A DNA stretch of 64,000 nucleotides from Cyanobacteria bacterium OH_PDB_230 (GTDB lineage Bacteria > Cyanobacteriota > Vampirovibrionia > Gastranaerophilales > Gastranaerophilaceae), in the NCBI GenBank assembly GCA_023421795.1, contig JAEZSO010000002.1:930001-994000 (forward strand). Direction: 5' to 3'. The position numbers and the translations under genes are program-made. The notes below the pieces were generated by a model. It was not told where the DNA came from. It saw only the letters and a program-made list of their open reading frames with translations, and made no database searches. Shown here piece after piece: positions 44,217 through 53,938 of the stretch (positions within the stretch are counted from its first letter, which is position 1; each line of letters opens with the position of its first letter).

Positions 44217-45515
44217 ATGATTGATCTTGAACAAATTGCTAAAAATGCAAAAGACGCTTCAATAAAAATGGCATCCTTGTCATCAAGTTTGAAAAACGAA
44301 GCGCTTGAAATAATAGCAGAGGCGCTTGAAACCGATAGTTATGCAATTTTTGAAGCAAATAAAAAAGATTTAGAAGAAGCTAAAATAATGCTTGAAAAAG
44401 GTGAATTATCCGAAGCTGTTTTTAACCGTTTAAAACTAGATGAAAACAAAACAAGAGATATGATTCAAGGGATACGTGATTTGGTCGAGCTTGAAGATCC
44501 TGTTAACAAAGTATTATGGGGCAAAGAATTGGCTGAAAACCTTGATTTATATAAAGTAACATGCCCTATCGGAGTTATCGGGGTTATTTTTGAGGCGAGA
44601 CCTGATGTTGTAGCTCAAATTGCTTCACTTGCAATTAAATCCAGCAACGCAGTTCTTTTAAAAGGCGGAAGAGAAGCTCAAAACACGAACCTCGCTATAT
44701 TTGGAATAATAAATAAGGTTCTCTCGGAAGTAAAAGGATTTCCATTAAACGCTGTAAATCTTCTTCTTACAAGAGAAGAAGTCGCTAAAATGCTGGAAAT
44801 GGATGATTATATTGACCTTATCATACCAAGAGGCTCAAATTCTTTTGTTAAATACATTCAATCTAATACTAAAATTCCTGTTTTAGGTCATGCTGAAGGG
44901 ATTTGTCATATTTATATTGATGAAACAGCAGATATAAATAAAGTTTTGCCTATTTGTATTGATGCAAAATGCCAATATCCAAGCGCTTGCAATGCTGTTG
45001 AAACTATACTAATAAATAAAAATGTTTTGGATTCAATTCTTCCAAAGCTGGTGGAAGAGTTTAAAAACAACGGGGTTACAGTAAAAGCTGATGATAGATG
45101 CAGGCAGGTAGTCAATGACCTCGACGCAGCAACAGATGATGATTGGGCAACTGAGTATGGGGAGAAAATAATTTCTATAAAATCAGTAGATTCTTTGGAA
45201 GACGCTATAAACCACATAAACAAATATGGGTCGGGCCATACCGATGCTATAATTACAGAAAATGATGAAAATGCACAAAAATTTATGAGCTTGGTTGATT
45301 CAGCAGGTGTTTTTAAAAATGCTTCCACAAGATTTTCTGATGGTTTTAGATACGGCTTTGGAGCTGAAGTGGGCATTTCCACGAATAAAACACATGCCAG
45401 AGGTCCCGTTGGACTTGAAGGTTTAACTATTTATAAATATAAATTGTTCGGAAACGGAGACATAGTCGCCGACTTTTCAAATGAAAAAAGAAAATTTACG
45501 CATAAAAACATTTGA
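44217..45515 (+). CDS. proA: Gamma-glutamyl phosphate reductase
   Basis: A 432-aa member of the aldehyde dehydrogenase superfamily that reduces gamma-glutamyl phosphate to glutamate semialdehyde for proline synthesis. The conserved blocks are CPIGVIGVIFEARPDVVAQI, AVLLKGGREAQNTN, DLIIPRGSNSFVKYI and, around the catalytic Cys, AKCQYPSACNAVETILIN. The end GLTIYKYKLFGNGDI is typical. A TAGGAG ribosome binding site sits in the eight-base gap after proB. It ends two bases before the convergent queA gene. Confidence 0.97.
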   Translation: MIDLEQIAKNAKDASIKMASLSSSLKNEALEIIAEALETDSYAIFEANKKDLEEAKIMLEKGELSEAVFNRLKLDENKTRDMIQGIRDLVELEDPVNKVLWGKELAENLDLYKVTCPIGVIGVIFEARPDVVAQIASLAIKSSNAVLLKGGREAQNTNLAIFGIINKVLSEVKGFPLNAVNLLLTREEVAKMLEMDDYIDLIIPRGSNSFVKYIQSNTKIPVLGHAEGICHIYIDETADINKVLPICIDAKCQYPSACNAVETILINKNVLDSILPKLVEEFKNNGVTVKADDRCRQVVNDLDAATDDDWATEYGEKIISIKSVDSLEDAINHINKYGSGHTDAIITENDENAQKFMSLVDSAGVFKNASTRFSDGFRYGFGAEVGISTNKTHARGPVGLEGLTIYKYKLFGNGDIVADFSNEKRKFTHKNI

Positions 45516-45517
45516 GA

Positions 45518-46555
45518 CTATTTGATAAACATGCAGTCGCCATAGCTGTAGAACCTGTACTGGTTTTCGATAGCGTGTTTGTATGCGTCAAAAATAAAGT
45601 CTCTTCCAGCCATTGCGCTTACCAACATTAAAAGTGTAGATTTTGGAAGATGGAAATTTGTTATAAGTTTATCAACGATTTTGAATTCAAAACCGGGATA
45701 GATAAACAGTTCAGAAGAGTCTTGAACCTCAATGATTTTGCCATGTTTTTGCATCGTGGTTTCTAATGTTCTCACGCTGGTTGTGCCCACCGCTACTATA
45801 TTTTTACCTTCCTGTTTTGCTTTATTGATTTTAAAGGCTGTTTCTTCAGAAATTTCAAAAGATTCAGAGTCCATTTTATGTTCAAGAATATTATCGCATT
45901 TTACAGGCTTGAAGGTTCCCAAACCTACATTTAAGGTAACAAAGGAGTAACCTACCCCTTTTTCTTTTAATTTAGAAAGTATTTCTTGGGTAAAGTGTAG
46001 CCCGGCAGTCGGGGCGGCAACGGAGCCTTCTTTTTTGGCAAAAACTGTTTGGTATCTTTCATAATCAAGGTTTTTAAAGTCTTCTTCATTCATTTTTCTT
46101 TCGATGTATGGAGGAAGAGGGATTTTTCCGACATTTGAAAGAATTTCATAAATATTTCCTTCATAAAGGAGTTCTATAAGCCATTTGTCTTCTATTTTCT
46201 CTGTTATTTTTATCGAAAGTTCTTCAGAAATATCTATAACCATGCCTTCTTTGACTCTTTTGGAAGGTTTGATTAACGCTATCCATTTTTTAGGTTGCGT
46301 TTCCCTGATTAAAAAGAACTCAATCAATGCGCCTGTGTCTTTTCTGCCATAAATCCTTGCCGGAATAACTTTGGTGTTGTTCAAGACCAGAAAATCTTTC
46401 TCTGTCAAATGATTAACTATATCGCAGAAAATATTATCAGAAATTGACTTTGTAAACTTATCAAGCACCATCATTTTCGACATATCTCGTCTTTGTGATG
46501 GTACTTGTGCTATAAGTTCTTTAGGTAAATCGTAATCAAAATCTTTTACATGCAT
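45518..46555 (-). CDS. queA: tRNA preQ1(34) S-adenosylmethionine ribosyltransferase-isomerase
   Basis: A 345-aa protein that transfers the ribosyl part of SAM to preQ1 in tRNA, making epoxyqueuosine. The start VKDFDYDLPKELIAQVPSQR and the blocks FLVLNNTKVIPARIYGRK, SVAAPTAGLHFTQEIL and ITNFHLPKSTLLMLVSAMAG are diagnostic. It lies six bases after yidC, and the two may be cotranscribed. The length matches the family. Confidence 0.97.
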   Translation of the reverse strand: MHVKDFDYDLPKELIAQVPSQRRDMSKMMVLDKFTKSISDNIFCDIVNHLTEKDFLVLNNTKVIPARIYGRKDTGALIEFFLIRETQPKKWIALIKPSKRVKEGMVIDISEELSIKITEKIEDKWLIELLYEGNIYEILSNVGKIPLPPYIERKMNEEDFKNLDYERYQTVFAKKEGSVAAPTAGLHFTQEILSKLKEKGVGYSFVTLNVGLGTFKPVKCDNILEHKMDSESFEISEETAFKINKAKQEGKNIVAVGTTSVRTLETTMQKHGKIIEVQDSSELFIYPGFEFKIVDKLITNFHLPKSTLLMLVSAMAGRDFIFDAYKHAIENQYRFYSYGDCMFIK

Positions 46556-46560
46556 TTTTA

Positions 46561-47688
46561 TTAGTTAGCTTCTGAATCGCTTGAAGCAGCCTCTACCTCT
46601 ATAGTTTTTACTTCTTTAGCATTTATTGGTTTTGCATCTTTGATTTTTACAGAAGGTGCGGTTCCTTTTTTTGCATCTTCGACTTCTAATTGCTTATTGA
46701 TAATAATAGTTTGTATTACTTGAATGATATTGCTGGCAACCAGGTATAATAGGACACCTGCAGGAATCGGAATAATTACAAATGTTGCGGTAAGCATAAT
46801 CGGCATCATCGTGCCCATTGCTTTCTGCATTGATTCTTGAGTAGGATCCGTTTGCATATTTTTATTTGATGCCATCATGATTTTTTGAGTAAGAATCATT
46901 GTTCCAGCAAAGATTAATATAAGAATAAAGACGTCAACGTTAAATGTGCTTGCCACTTTGTTTGTTGGAATAGATGCGGCTAAGAGGTCGCCTTGTCTTG
47001 TGAATGTTACTTTTTCAACTTCTCTTGTGTTTCTATCTACTATTTCAGCTTCCGCTCCGGTTACTTTTTTAAGTTGAGTGAAAGTAAGATCAATGTCATC
47101 TAACTTAATTTTAAAGTCAACGTTTTCCCCAGGAGTTATTTCGCCTTGGACTTTAAGTGCATCTTTAGTGTTTAAGAGTTTAACTTTATCAATTTTTTCA
47201 TTTCCAACGGTTACAGTTATGTGTTTTGGTAGCGTGAATGCATCATTTTTAGAAACATTAAAAGTCCCGTCAAACGGTTGTCCAGCTTGACCTTTTAAAG
47301 TTGCGTCAAGCCTGTTGATGAATAAAAAGTTTGCATCCCCTGCCATTTGTATAAATTGCGGGCTCATTAACGCCGAGTAAAGCAAGATAAATACAGGCAT
47401 TTGTAACAATAACGGAAAACAACCGGCCATAGGGTTAAATTTGTGTTCTTTATAGAATTCCATCATTTTACGCTGCATTGTTTGAGGATCGCTTTTGTAT
47501 CTTTCCTGAATCATTTTTAGTTTCGGCTGAAGTCTTTGCATGTCTTTCATTGAACGTTGCTGAGAAACGTTCAACGGCCAAAGCATCAACCTGATTGCTA
47601 TTGTTAGCAAAATAATCCCTAATCCGTAGCTTCCTGCTATATTACTGAGTGCTTTTAAGGCATCTATAGTTAATGATGTAAAATCCAC
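46561..47688 (-). CDS. yidC: Membrane protein insertase YidC/Oxa1
   Basis: A 375-aa protein with the five-helix YidC core. The N-terminal part is SYGLGIILLTIAIRLMLWPL with the conserved Arg in the groove; then come QRSMKDMQRLQPKLKMIQER and FNPMAGCFPLLLQMPVFILL. Between the second and third core helices is an extra beta-rich domain of about 110 residues (roughly 115-245) facing the periplasm. Cyanobacterial YidC proteins also have such a loop. The last helices contain QTDPTQESMQKAMGTMMPIM. It inserts proteins with or without SecYEG. It is not next to rnpA or rpmH here. Confidence 0.9.
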   Translation of the reverse strand: MDFTSLTIDALKALSNIAGSYGLGIILLTIAIRLMLWPLNVSQQRSMKDMQRLQPKLKMIQERYKSDPQTMQRKMMEFYKEHKFNPMAGCFPLLLQMPVFILLYSALMSPQFIQMAGDANFLFINRLDATLKGQAGQPFDGTFNVSKNDAFTLPKHITVTVGNEKIDKVKLLNTKDALKVQGEITPGENVDFKIKLDDIDLTFTQLKKVTGAEAEIVDRNTREVEKVTFTRQGDLLAASIPTNKVASTFNVDVFILILIFAGTMILTQKIMMASNKNMQTDPTQESMQKAMGTMMPIMLTATFVIIPIPAGVLLYLVASNIIQVIQTIIINKQLEVEDAKKGTAPSVKIKDAKPINAKEVKTIEVEAASSDSEAN

Positions 47689-47753
47689 GATATTTTCCTC
47701 TCGTTTGTCTTTTTTTTCGTCTAGTTATATTTTAATCTAAATAAATATTTTTT

Positions 47754-49103
47754 CTAATTTACGAGCTCTCCAGCCGGTGTTTTTTCTTCTTGCTTATCTT
47801 CTTCTTTTTCTTCAATTTCAATTACGCCGTGCGCTGTCTTTCCCCAATCCATTGTTTTTGCTCCGAATATAATCTTAGGAATTATATAAACAACGATAGG
47901 GAACCATAAAACAACGATATAAATACAAGTTTCTACAGATTGTTTTAAGTTTTCCAAAGGTTTTAAGCCATTATATTTTCTTAAACTGTATAATAGTGCT
48001 GATGTGAAAAAGGCGCACATTATAATCGCAAGAGTGATTGAAGATAAAACCTGATTACCTTCTCCTTTTACAAATCTGAAGATTTGGAATGCAATTTCAG
48101 ACATAAGCCAGAAAGGTAAAATAAACTCTGATATGTAGGCTGTCATATCGAGGCTCACCCTTTTCGAGATATCTTTTGAAGAGATAACTTCTGTAAAATG
48201 CTCTAAATATCTTCTTATACTGCCTTCAATCCATCTTCTTCTTTGTCTTACCAAAGGGAAATATTCCAAGACGCCTTCTTCATATACGCATACTTCGTGA
48301 CAAAAACGAACGTCCCAACCTTTTATATGAAGTCTTGTAGACATATCCAGGTCGTCAGTGATTGTGTGGTTGTTCCAGCCGTTTATGTCATTCAACGCGG
48401 TTCTTTTTATTAGCTGGCCATTGCCTCTTAGTTCCACAGCTCCCTTGACGGCGTCTCTTCCGACTTGGAAGTGTGTGTCTAGTGCCATTTCATTGTCTTG
48501 GCATTTGGTTAAGAAATTGCACGTTCTGTTTATGATGACTTTTCTTGCCTGAACGGCACCAACATCATCAGGCTCTAGTGCTGGAACTAATTTTTTTAAA
48601 AAATCAGGTCTGACTCTTGCATCAGCGTCAAAAATTAAAACTGCTTCTCCTTCAGCCAACTCCATAGCTTCATTTAGAACTGCGGATTTGCCGGGAAAAG
48701 CATCTTTATGTCTTATAAGAGTTTTTACCTTGCTATATTTTTTACTTAATTCAGTGATTATTTCAGGGGTCCTGTCTTCACTTCTGTCATCTATAATTAT
48801 AAGTTCATAGTCTTCATATTCTATCGAAAGTAAATTCTCTACCGTTTTTTCGATTACTGTTTCTTCATTATGAGCAGGAACCATTATCGAGACAAAAGGC
48901 CTGTAACCATCATTTATAACAGGCGGATTCTTCCTCTTTTTTCTTACCTGGTGTTTAAAGGCTACTTGCATGTAAATAGTATACAGAACCATAAAGGTCA
49001 TTAGTGTTATTATTGCCCAAAAGGTGTCCATGTAATTTTGGAACACGAAAAGAAACGTCCATAAGCAAGCTATAATCGTTGATAAAACAATTCTCTCTTT
49101 CAT
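47754..49103 (-). CDS. Family 2 glycosyltransferase (PgaC/cellulose-synthase-like)
   Basis: A 449-aa processive GT2 with two N-terminal helices (about 8-45) and three C-terminal ones (about 320-420). The catalytic sequence is VSIMVPAHNEETVIEKTVEN, LIIIDDRSEDRTPEI, VLIFDADARVRPDFLKK, TDDLDMSTRLH and QRRRWIEGS (the QxxRW motif). It probably polymerises a beta-linked sugar such as poly-N-acetylglucosamine or another envelope polysaccharide. No PilZ domain is fused, but a PilZ protein exists at 5169. It is a single gene, with a divergent membrane protein gene upstream. Confidence 0.85.
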   Translation of the reverse strand: MKERIVLSTIIACLWTFLFVFQNYMDTFWAIITLMTFMVLYTIYMQVAFKHQVRKKRKNPPVINDGYRPFVSIMVPAHNEETVIEKTVENLLSIEYEDYELIIIDDRSEDRTPEIITELSKKYSKVKTLIRHKDAFPGKSAVLNEAMELAEGEAVLIFDADARVRPDFLKKLVPALEPDDVGAVQARKVIINRTCNFLTKCQDNEMALDTHFQVGRDAVKGAVELRGNGQLIKRTALNDINGWNNHTITDDLDMSTRLHIKGWDVRFCHEVCVYEEGVLEYFPLVRQRRRWIEGSIRRYLEHFTEVISSKDISKRVSLDMTAYISEFILPFWLMSEIAFQIFRFVKGEGNQVLSSITLAIIMCAFFTSALLYSLRKYNGLKPLENLKQSVETCIYIVVLWFPIVVYIIPKIIFGAKTMDWGKTAHGVIEIEEKEEDKQEEKTPAGELVN

Positions 49104-49274
49104 CCCCTAGTCCCTAATAATATTTCTGTATTATATATCTTATCAAAAAAAATAAAAAAATATTATAAATGTTACTATTTCATTACTTTTTATTTCTTTA
49201 CGTAACGATTGTAATAAGTTTTGAATATACAAAAGTGAGCACATCAGTATATGTAGTTAATTTTTATTCTATGT

Positions 49275-49280
49275 TATAAT
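49275..49280 (+). promoter_or_regulatory. Probable -10 box of the gene at 49309
   Basis: A perfect TATAAT lies 28 bases before the preferred ATG at 49309, with a purine-rich GAGAGAAAG ribosome binding site between them. The -35 box is not clear. Confidence 0.3.
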
Positions 49281-49308
49281 TTGAGCTGAAGATTTGAGAG
49301 AAAGTCTT

Positions 49309-50187
49309 ATGATAAAAACGATAAGTAAAGCCTTTGAATTATTAAGAGACAATATAATAATAATTCAACCGTTAATATTTTATTTGTTGATATTAGGTGT
49401 AATATCTAGGCCGATTTCTTTTGAAGGGAATTTTACACTAGATTCTGTTTTTGCAATTATAATATCCGTTTTGCTCACTGTTGCCTTTTTGTCAGGCTGG
49501 TTCTACATTACAAAACTTGCAATATCTTTAAAAGACAAAGTTTATGAATCAATTGAAGAAAAAAATCTGGCTCAATTGTCTTTGTTAAAACAGTTTTTTA
49601 CAGGAGTCGGAGAATATTTTATTCCTGTACTGTTTGCATTTTTACTATATACTGTCGTATTCATTTCGTTTTCATATTTTGCATACAAATTTGGGATTGA
49701 ACATATAGGTAAGTTGGTCCTGACGCCTGATCTTGTGAAGGCTCTAAATACAGGCTCATCTAAAGATTTAATAAAACTGTTGAATTCTCCTGAATCGTAT
49801 CAGTCCATAAAATTAATGGCTTATTGGGGTTTTTATATTTCCGGTTTAGGCCTAATTTTCTCTTTCTTAACAATGTACTATGGCCCTGCGATAGTGTATG
49901 ATACGAAAAATCCAATAAAAGCTTTGTTTATAAATTTGAAATTCTTGTTTTCAAACTTCATGGGTTCTATTTTTATCCTGTTGTTTTTAACATTTTTGAA
50001 TATGCTGCTTTCGCTGTTTAATGTTTTGTCTGCGATGAACATTATTTTCTCTGTGATTTCATTGCTGTTAATGTTTTTGTATATGGGCTATCATGTTGTG
50101 TTAATATTCTTATATTATGATGAGAAAACACAAAGTAATAGCAATCGTGGGCCCGAGCGCATCGGGGAAATCGAGCCTGGCAATTAA
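49309..50187 (+). CDS. Hypothetical multi-pass membrane protein
   Basis: A 292-aa protein from the ATG at 49309; a TTG five codons earlier is less likely because GAGAGAAAG sits between them. About six membrane helices are visible (for example IIIIQPLIFYLLILGVIS, FAIIISVLLTVAFLSGWFYI and FIPVLFAFLLYTVVFISFSY). The overall pattern resembles DUF4013-like or 'glycerophosphoryl diester'-type membrane proteins of unknown function, but I cannot name a family. Its 3' end overlaps the start of miaA by 71 bases in another frame. Confidence 0.65.
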   Translation: MIKTISKAFELLRDNIIIIQPLIFYLLILGVISRPISFEGNFTLDSVFAIIISVLLTVAFLSGWFYITKLAISLKDKVYESIEEKNLAQLSLLKQFFTGVGEYFIPVLFAFLLYTVVFISFSYFAYKFGIEHIGKLVLTPDLVKALNTGSSKDLIKLLNSPESYQSIKLMAYWGFYISGLGLIFSFLTMYYGPAIVYDTKNPIKALFINLKFLFSNFMGSIFILLFLTFLNMLLSLFNVLSAMNIIFSVISLLLMFLYMGYHVVLIFLYYDEKTQSNSNRGPERIGEIEPGN

Positions 50188-51049
50188 CATTGCTAAAGAA
50201 ATCAATGCAAAGATTATTTCAGCCGACTCAAGATTGATTTATAAAGAATTTGATATCGCCACAGCCAAGCCTACTTTAGAAGAACAAAAAGGCATCAAGC
50301 ATTATTTAATAGATATAAAAGAGCCGACACAAGAATATACAGTCGCTGAATTCGCCGATGACGCAAAATCTAAAATAGAAGAAATTGCCTCTGAAGGTAA
50401 TGTACCAATTGTAGTGGGCGGCACCGGGTTATATTTTAGAATATTGCTTGAAAACTATGATTTGCCAAGAGTTGCGCCTAATGAGAATTTAAGAAAAGAT
50501 CTGGAAAAAAAGTCTGCAGAAGAACTTTATAATATACTTCTGGAGCTTGATCCTGAGATGGCTCAAAAAATTCATTTTAATAACAAAGTCAAAATAATTA
50601 GGGCTATTGAGGTTGCTAAAACACTTGGTATTCCTATGTCAGAAGCTCAAGGCAAAAAAGATTCCGAATACGAAGTCCTCTGGATTGGGCTAAATTCTGC
50701 CGATAGGGATTTCTTGTATCAAAGAATTAACCTAAGGGTTGATAAAATGCTGAAAGAAGGTCTGTTAGAAGAAGCCAGACAGCTGTTTTTAAAATACCCT
50801 GAACTCAAGCTTCTGAAAAGTACAATCGGTTATCAAGAGCTAGAGCCCTATTTTGAAGGTAATCAACCGTTAGAAGAATGCATAGAACAAATCAAACAAA
50901 ATACAAGACGCTACGCAAAACGTCAACTGAGCTGGTTTAGAGCTAACAAATGTATAAACTGGCTAAACATAGATGAATTAAGCAGCGATGAATTGATTAG
51001 TAAAGCGAAAAACCTTGTTGTTAGTTTTCTTGAGAAAGAAAGCTGTTAG
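50117..51049 (+). CDS. miaA: tRNA dimethylallyltransferase
   Basis: A 310-aa protein that adds the isopentenyl group to A37 of tRNAs reading UNN codons. Walker A is AIVGPSASGKSSLAINIAKE (about residues 9-28), then SADSRLIYKEFDIATAKP, VVGGTGLYFRILLENYDLP and the C-terminal KQNTRRYAKRQLSWFRAN. It starts with two ATG codons (50117 and 50120) inside the last 71 bases of the upstream membrane-protein gene, so the two are translationally linked. It overlaps the convergent kinase gene by 29 bases at the 3' end. Confidence 0.95.
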   Translation: MMRKHKVIAIVGPSASGKSSLAINIAKEINAKIISADSRLIYKEFDIATAKPTLEEQKGIKHYLIDIKEPTQEYTVAEFADDAKSKIEEIASEGNVPIVVGGTGLYFRILLENYDLPRVAPNENLRKDLEKKSAEELYNILLELDPEMAQKIHFNNKVKIIRAIEVAKTLGIPMSEAQGKKDSEYEVLWIGLNSADRDFLYQRINLRVDKMLKEGLLEEARQLFLKYPELKLLKSTIGYQELEPYFEGNQPLEECIEQIKQNTRRYAKRQLSWFRANKCINWLNIDELSSDELISKAKNLVVSFLEKESC

Positions 51050-51887
51050 TAATCGTATGAATATATTCAATTATCTGCTCAAAGTAATTTAACGCAGAAC
51101 CGCCGTTTATTATGATATCTGCCTTCGGTTTTTGTGGAAGAATGTATTTCTCTGAAGCTTTTCTAACGTAAGATAGCTGTTTTAGGGCATTTTCATATTC
51201 TTGATTTCTTGTTTTAGCCCTTTGTAAAAACCATTCCTTTTGAAGATTTCTGTCTATATCTACATAAATTATTACGTCAAATAATTCATGAACATTTCCG
51301 AACATAGAAGCCATGCCTTCAACTACTATTATTTTTTGAGACTTGGCATCAAGAGCTTTTGGAAGGTTAACGCCGCTTCCATTTATCAAATATTGTGGGG
51401 TTTTAATATCTTTCCCCATAGATAATGCTTCCAGGTCCTCTCTTAGCTGTTCTAGCTGGAAGTTCTCCGGTGCATCAATGTCATAACCGCTTTCTAAAAG
51501 ATTGTCAAAGTTGCCATGAACGCGAATAAGCTCCGAAATATCATTAAAATAATTGTCAGAGCTTATAATTTCAACAGGCATGCTAAGTTTTTCTGTAGAA
51601 TGTTTTATGGTATTGCAAATTGTTGTCTTTCCGCTGGCAGATTCACCGCAAATACCCACAAGAATTCTCTTTTCAGGATTATTGATGATTCTTTTTGCGA
51701 ATCGGCTAATAAAATCATGCTTGATGTCTATAAAAATCGGACTTTCATTCTTCTTGTCATAAGCAATGATTTGTTTAAACTTCGTCTGAAGATAAAACGC
51801 AAGGAATTCTCTCCCTGTTTTTGTTGAAAAATCCGGCTTTGATATTTTATTGTAAGTGTTATTTTCTTTTTCTAATAGTGCTTGCAT
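51021..51887 (-). CDS. Uridine kinase-like P-loop protein
   Basis: A 288-aa protein of the phosphoribulokinase/uridine kinase superfamily. After a 75-residue N-terminal extension comes Walker A GICGESASGKTTICNTI, then IISSDNYFNDISELI, typical of the Udk substrate loop, DAPENFQLEQLREDLEALSM, and KIIVVEGMASMFGNVHELFD (Walker B-like). LQKEWFLQRAKTRNQ supplies the lid Arg residues. It probably phosphorylates a nucleoside or sugar phosphate; the extension means it may not be a true Udk. Its 3' end overlaps miaA by 29 bases. Confidence 0.75.
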   Translation of the reverse strand: MQALLEKENNTYNKISKPDFSTKTGREFLAFYLQTKFKQIIAYDKKNESPIFIDIKHDFISRFAKRIINNPEKRILVGICGESASGKTTICNTIKHSTEKLSMPVEIISSDNYFNDISELIRVHGNFDNLLESGYDIDAPENFQLEQLREDLEALSMGKDIKTPQYLINGSGVNLPKALDAKSQKIIVVEGMASMFGNVHELFDVIIYVDIDRNLQKEWFLQRAKTRNQEYENALKQLSYVRKASEKYILPQKPKADIIINGGSALNYFEQIIEYIHTITNSFLSQEN

Positions 51888-51950
51888 AAATTATTTAAGT
51901 CTACTGATTCTATTAATTGCTATAATATTAAAAAATTGTAATATTAATTG

Positions 51951-53801
51951 TTATATTAACACGTTTTCTGTTTTTGCAAACTGCATTTCGTAAAGGTGTT
52001 TGTAATGCCCGTTTTCTATGTTCATAAGTTCATCGTGCGTTCCCAATTCAACTAATGAACCCTCATTTATTACAGCTATTCTATCAGCATTTTTGATTGT
52101 GGACAATCTATGTGCAATTACAAATACTGTTTTATTATTCATCAAGTTATCTAATGCTTGCTGTACTATAGCTTCAGACTTATTGTCCAACGCGGAGGTC
52201 GCTTCATCTAATATTATAATCGGTGAATTCTTAATCATTGCTCTTGCTATAGCAACCCTTTGTCTTTGCCCTCCGGATAAGGTTGTTCCTCTTTCGCCAA
52301 TCACGGTATCGATTCCCTCAGGAAGACTCTCCATCATATCTTGTAAATGGGCAGACTCTGTTGCTGCCTTAATCTCTTGCTCCGTAGCTGTCGGTTTACC
52401 CATCAGTATATTTTCTCTTATTGAACCCGTGTATAAGAAATTATCCTGGAAAACCATCGCTATATTGTTTCTTAGAGATTTCAAGGTGAAGTTTTTGATG
52501 TTTACTCCGTCAAATTCTATTTCTCCGCTTGTAACGTCATAAAACCTAGGGATTAAGTTCACCAACGTGGATTTTCCGCCGCCTGAATTCCCGACAATAG
52601 CTATGGTTTCACCTTTAGCTACTTTTAGATTTAGATTTTTGATGACCATTCTGTCTTCTACGTAGCCAAAGTCAACATTTTTGAATTCTATTGATTTGTT
52701 AAGTTCCTGCATTTCAATCGCATTTTCTTTGTCTTTGAGTTGCGGCTGATAATCAAACAGTTCAAAAACACGTCCCATTGCAACGAATGTGGTTTGTAAG
52801 CTTGTTAAGTTGTTTCCTAACGCTCTAACGGGCTTGTACAAAAGCACAAGAGACATGACAAATGAACCAAAAGAACCGGCAGTCATTTGACCTGTAGAAA
52901 TCAGATTATTACCGTATGCAAATACAATCGCAATACCAATAGATGCGATTAAATACATTAAAGGAGACATCCAACCTGCTCTTTTTATCAATGACATAGA
53001 TAAATTGAAGGAATCTTCTATTAACTTTTTGAAGAGGGTTATTTGTCTTTCTTGAAGGCCATAAGCGGTCATTACTCTGTTTCCGGAGTATGTTTCGTTA
53101 AAGTTGGTGGTTAGATTTCCGCCTATTACCATACCTTTATTTGAAGTGTTTTTGATTCTTTTTCTGATTAAAATGATTGGTGCAAAGGCAACACATAAAA
53201 CAAAAACTCCTACAAATGCCAATTTCCAAGAGCTGTACAACATTATACTGATAAGTGTTAATGCACCAAATGCGCTTGCCATAATAGTTTTGATATTATC
53301 CACTATCGTTTTAGAAGCAGTATCGGGGTCCGAAAGATATCTTGTTAACACAATCCCTGATGGGTTTTGATCAAAAAAGCTTGTGTCCATATATACTAAT
53401 TTTTCAAATAACCCGTTTCTTACAGAATTTGTTATTTTTTGGCTTGTCCAATCAGTCAAATAATCGTTTAAGTACCTTAAAACACCTTGTACGGTTGCGA
53501 AAATGACTATTGCGTAAGGGATAATCGTAGCCAATACTAAATGGTTTATATGTATTTCAGGGAAATTAATGTAACCTTGGATTATTGGGAAACTGTTAAT
53601 AATGACGTCTTTTTTTGCAACTACATAGTCTAAGTACGGTTTTAATGCAAAAGCAACAACCCCGTCTAATATCCCAACAGGTATTGCGATTATAAATCCA
53701 ATAATCACCCTGAATAAAAATGGTTTAATGTATGGGAATATTCTTGATATGAGCCATCCATATCTATAAGCGTTTTTCGTTGTTGTATCTTTTAATTTCA
53801 T
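51951..53801 (-). CDS. ABC exporter, MsbA-like (fused transmembrane and ATPase domains)
   Basis: A 616-aa half-transporter with six helices (about residues 25-325) and a C-terminal ATPase. Walker A is IVGNSGGGKSTLVNLIPRFY, the signature is TLSGGQRQRVAIARAMIKN, and Walker B is IIILDEATSALDNKSE, with the H-loop in FVIAHRLSTIKNA. The best matching role is lipid A/LPS flipping by MsbA, in keeping with lptB-lptF/G in this window. Multidrug or lipid-linked substrates are also possible. It is transcribed alone. Confidence 0.88.
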   Translation of the reverse strand: MKLKDTTTKNAYRYGWLISRIFPYIKPFLFRVIIGFIIAIPVGILDGVVAFALKPYLDYVVAKKDVIINSFPIIQGYINFPEIHINHLVLATIIPYAIVIFATVQGVLRYLNDYLTDWTSQKITNSVRNGLFEKLVYMDTSFFDQNPSGIVLTRYLSDPDTASKTIVDNIKTIMASAFGALTLISIMLYSSWKLAFVGVFVLCVAFAPIILIRKRIKNTSNKGMVIGGNLTTNFNETYSGNRVMTAYGLQERQITLFKKLIEDSFNLSMSLIKRAGWMSPLMYLIASIGIAIVFAYGNNLISTGQMTAGSFGSFVMSLVLLYKPVRALGNNLTSLQTTFVAMGRVFELFDYQPQLKDKENAIEMQELNKSIEFKNVDFGYVEDRMVIKNLNLKVAKGETIAIVGNSGGGKSTLVNLIPRFYDVTSGEIEFDGVNIKNFTLKSLRNNIAMVFQDNFLYTGSIRENILMGKPTATEQEIKAATESAHLQDMMESLPEGIDTVIGERGTTLSGGQRQRVAIARAMIKNSPIIILDEATSALDNKSEAIVQQALDNLMNNKTVFVIAHRLSTIKNADRIAVINEGSLVELGTHDELMNIENGHYKHLYEMQFAKTENVLI

Positions 53802-53938
53802 TACTTCCTCAATACTTACTCTTTATTCTAATTTTACATTAAAAATACATTATTTTAGAAATTATACTTTTATCTAATGAAAAACTTTACAAGACTATTC
53901 AAAATATAAAAAGTGGATTAGTTTAGTAGGTGTTAGAA

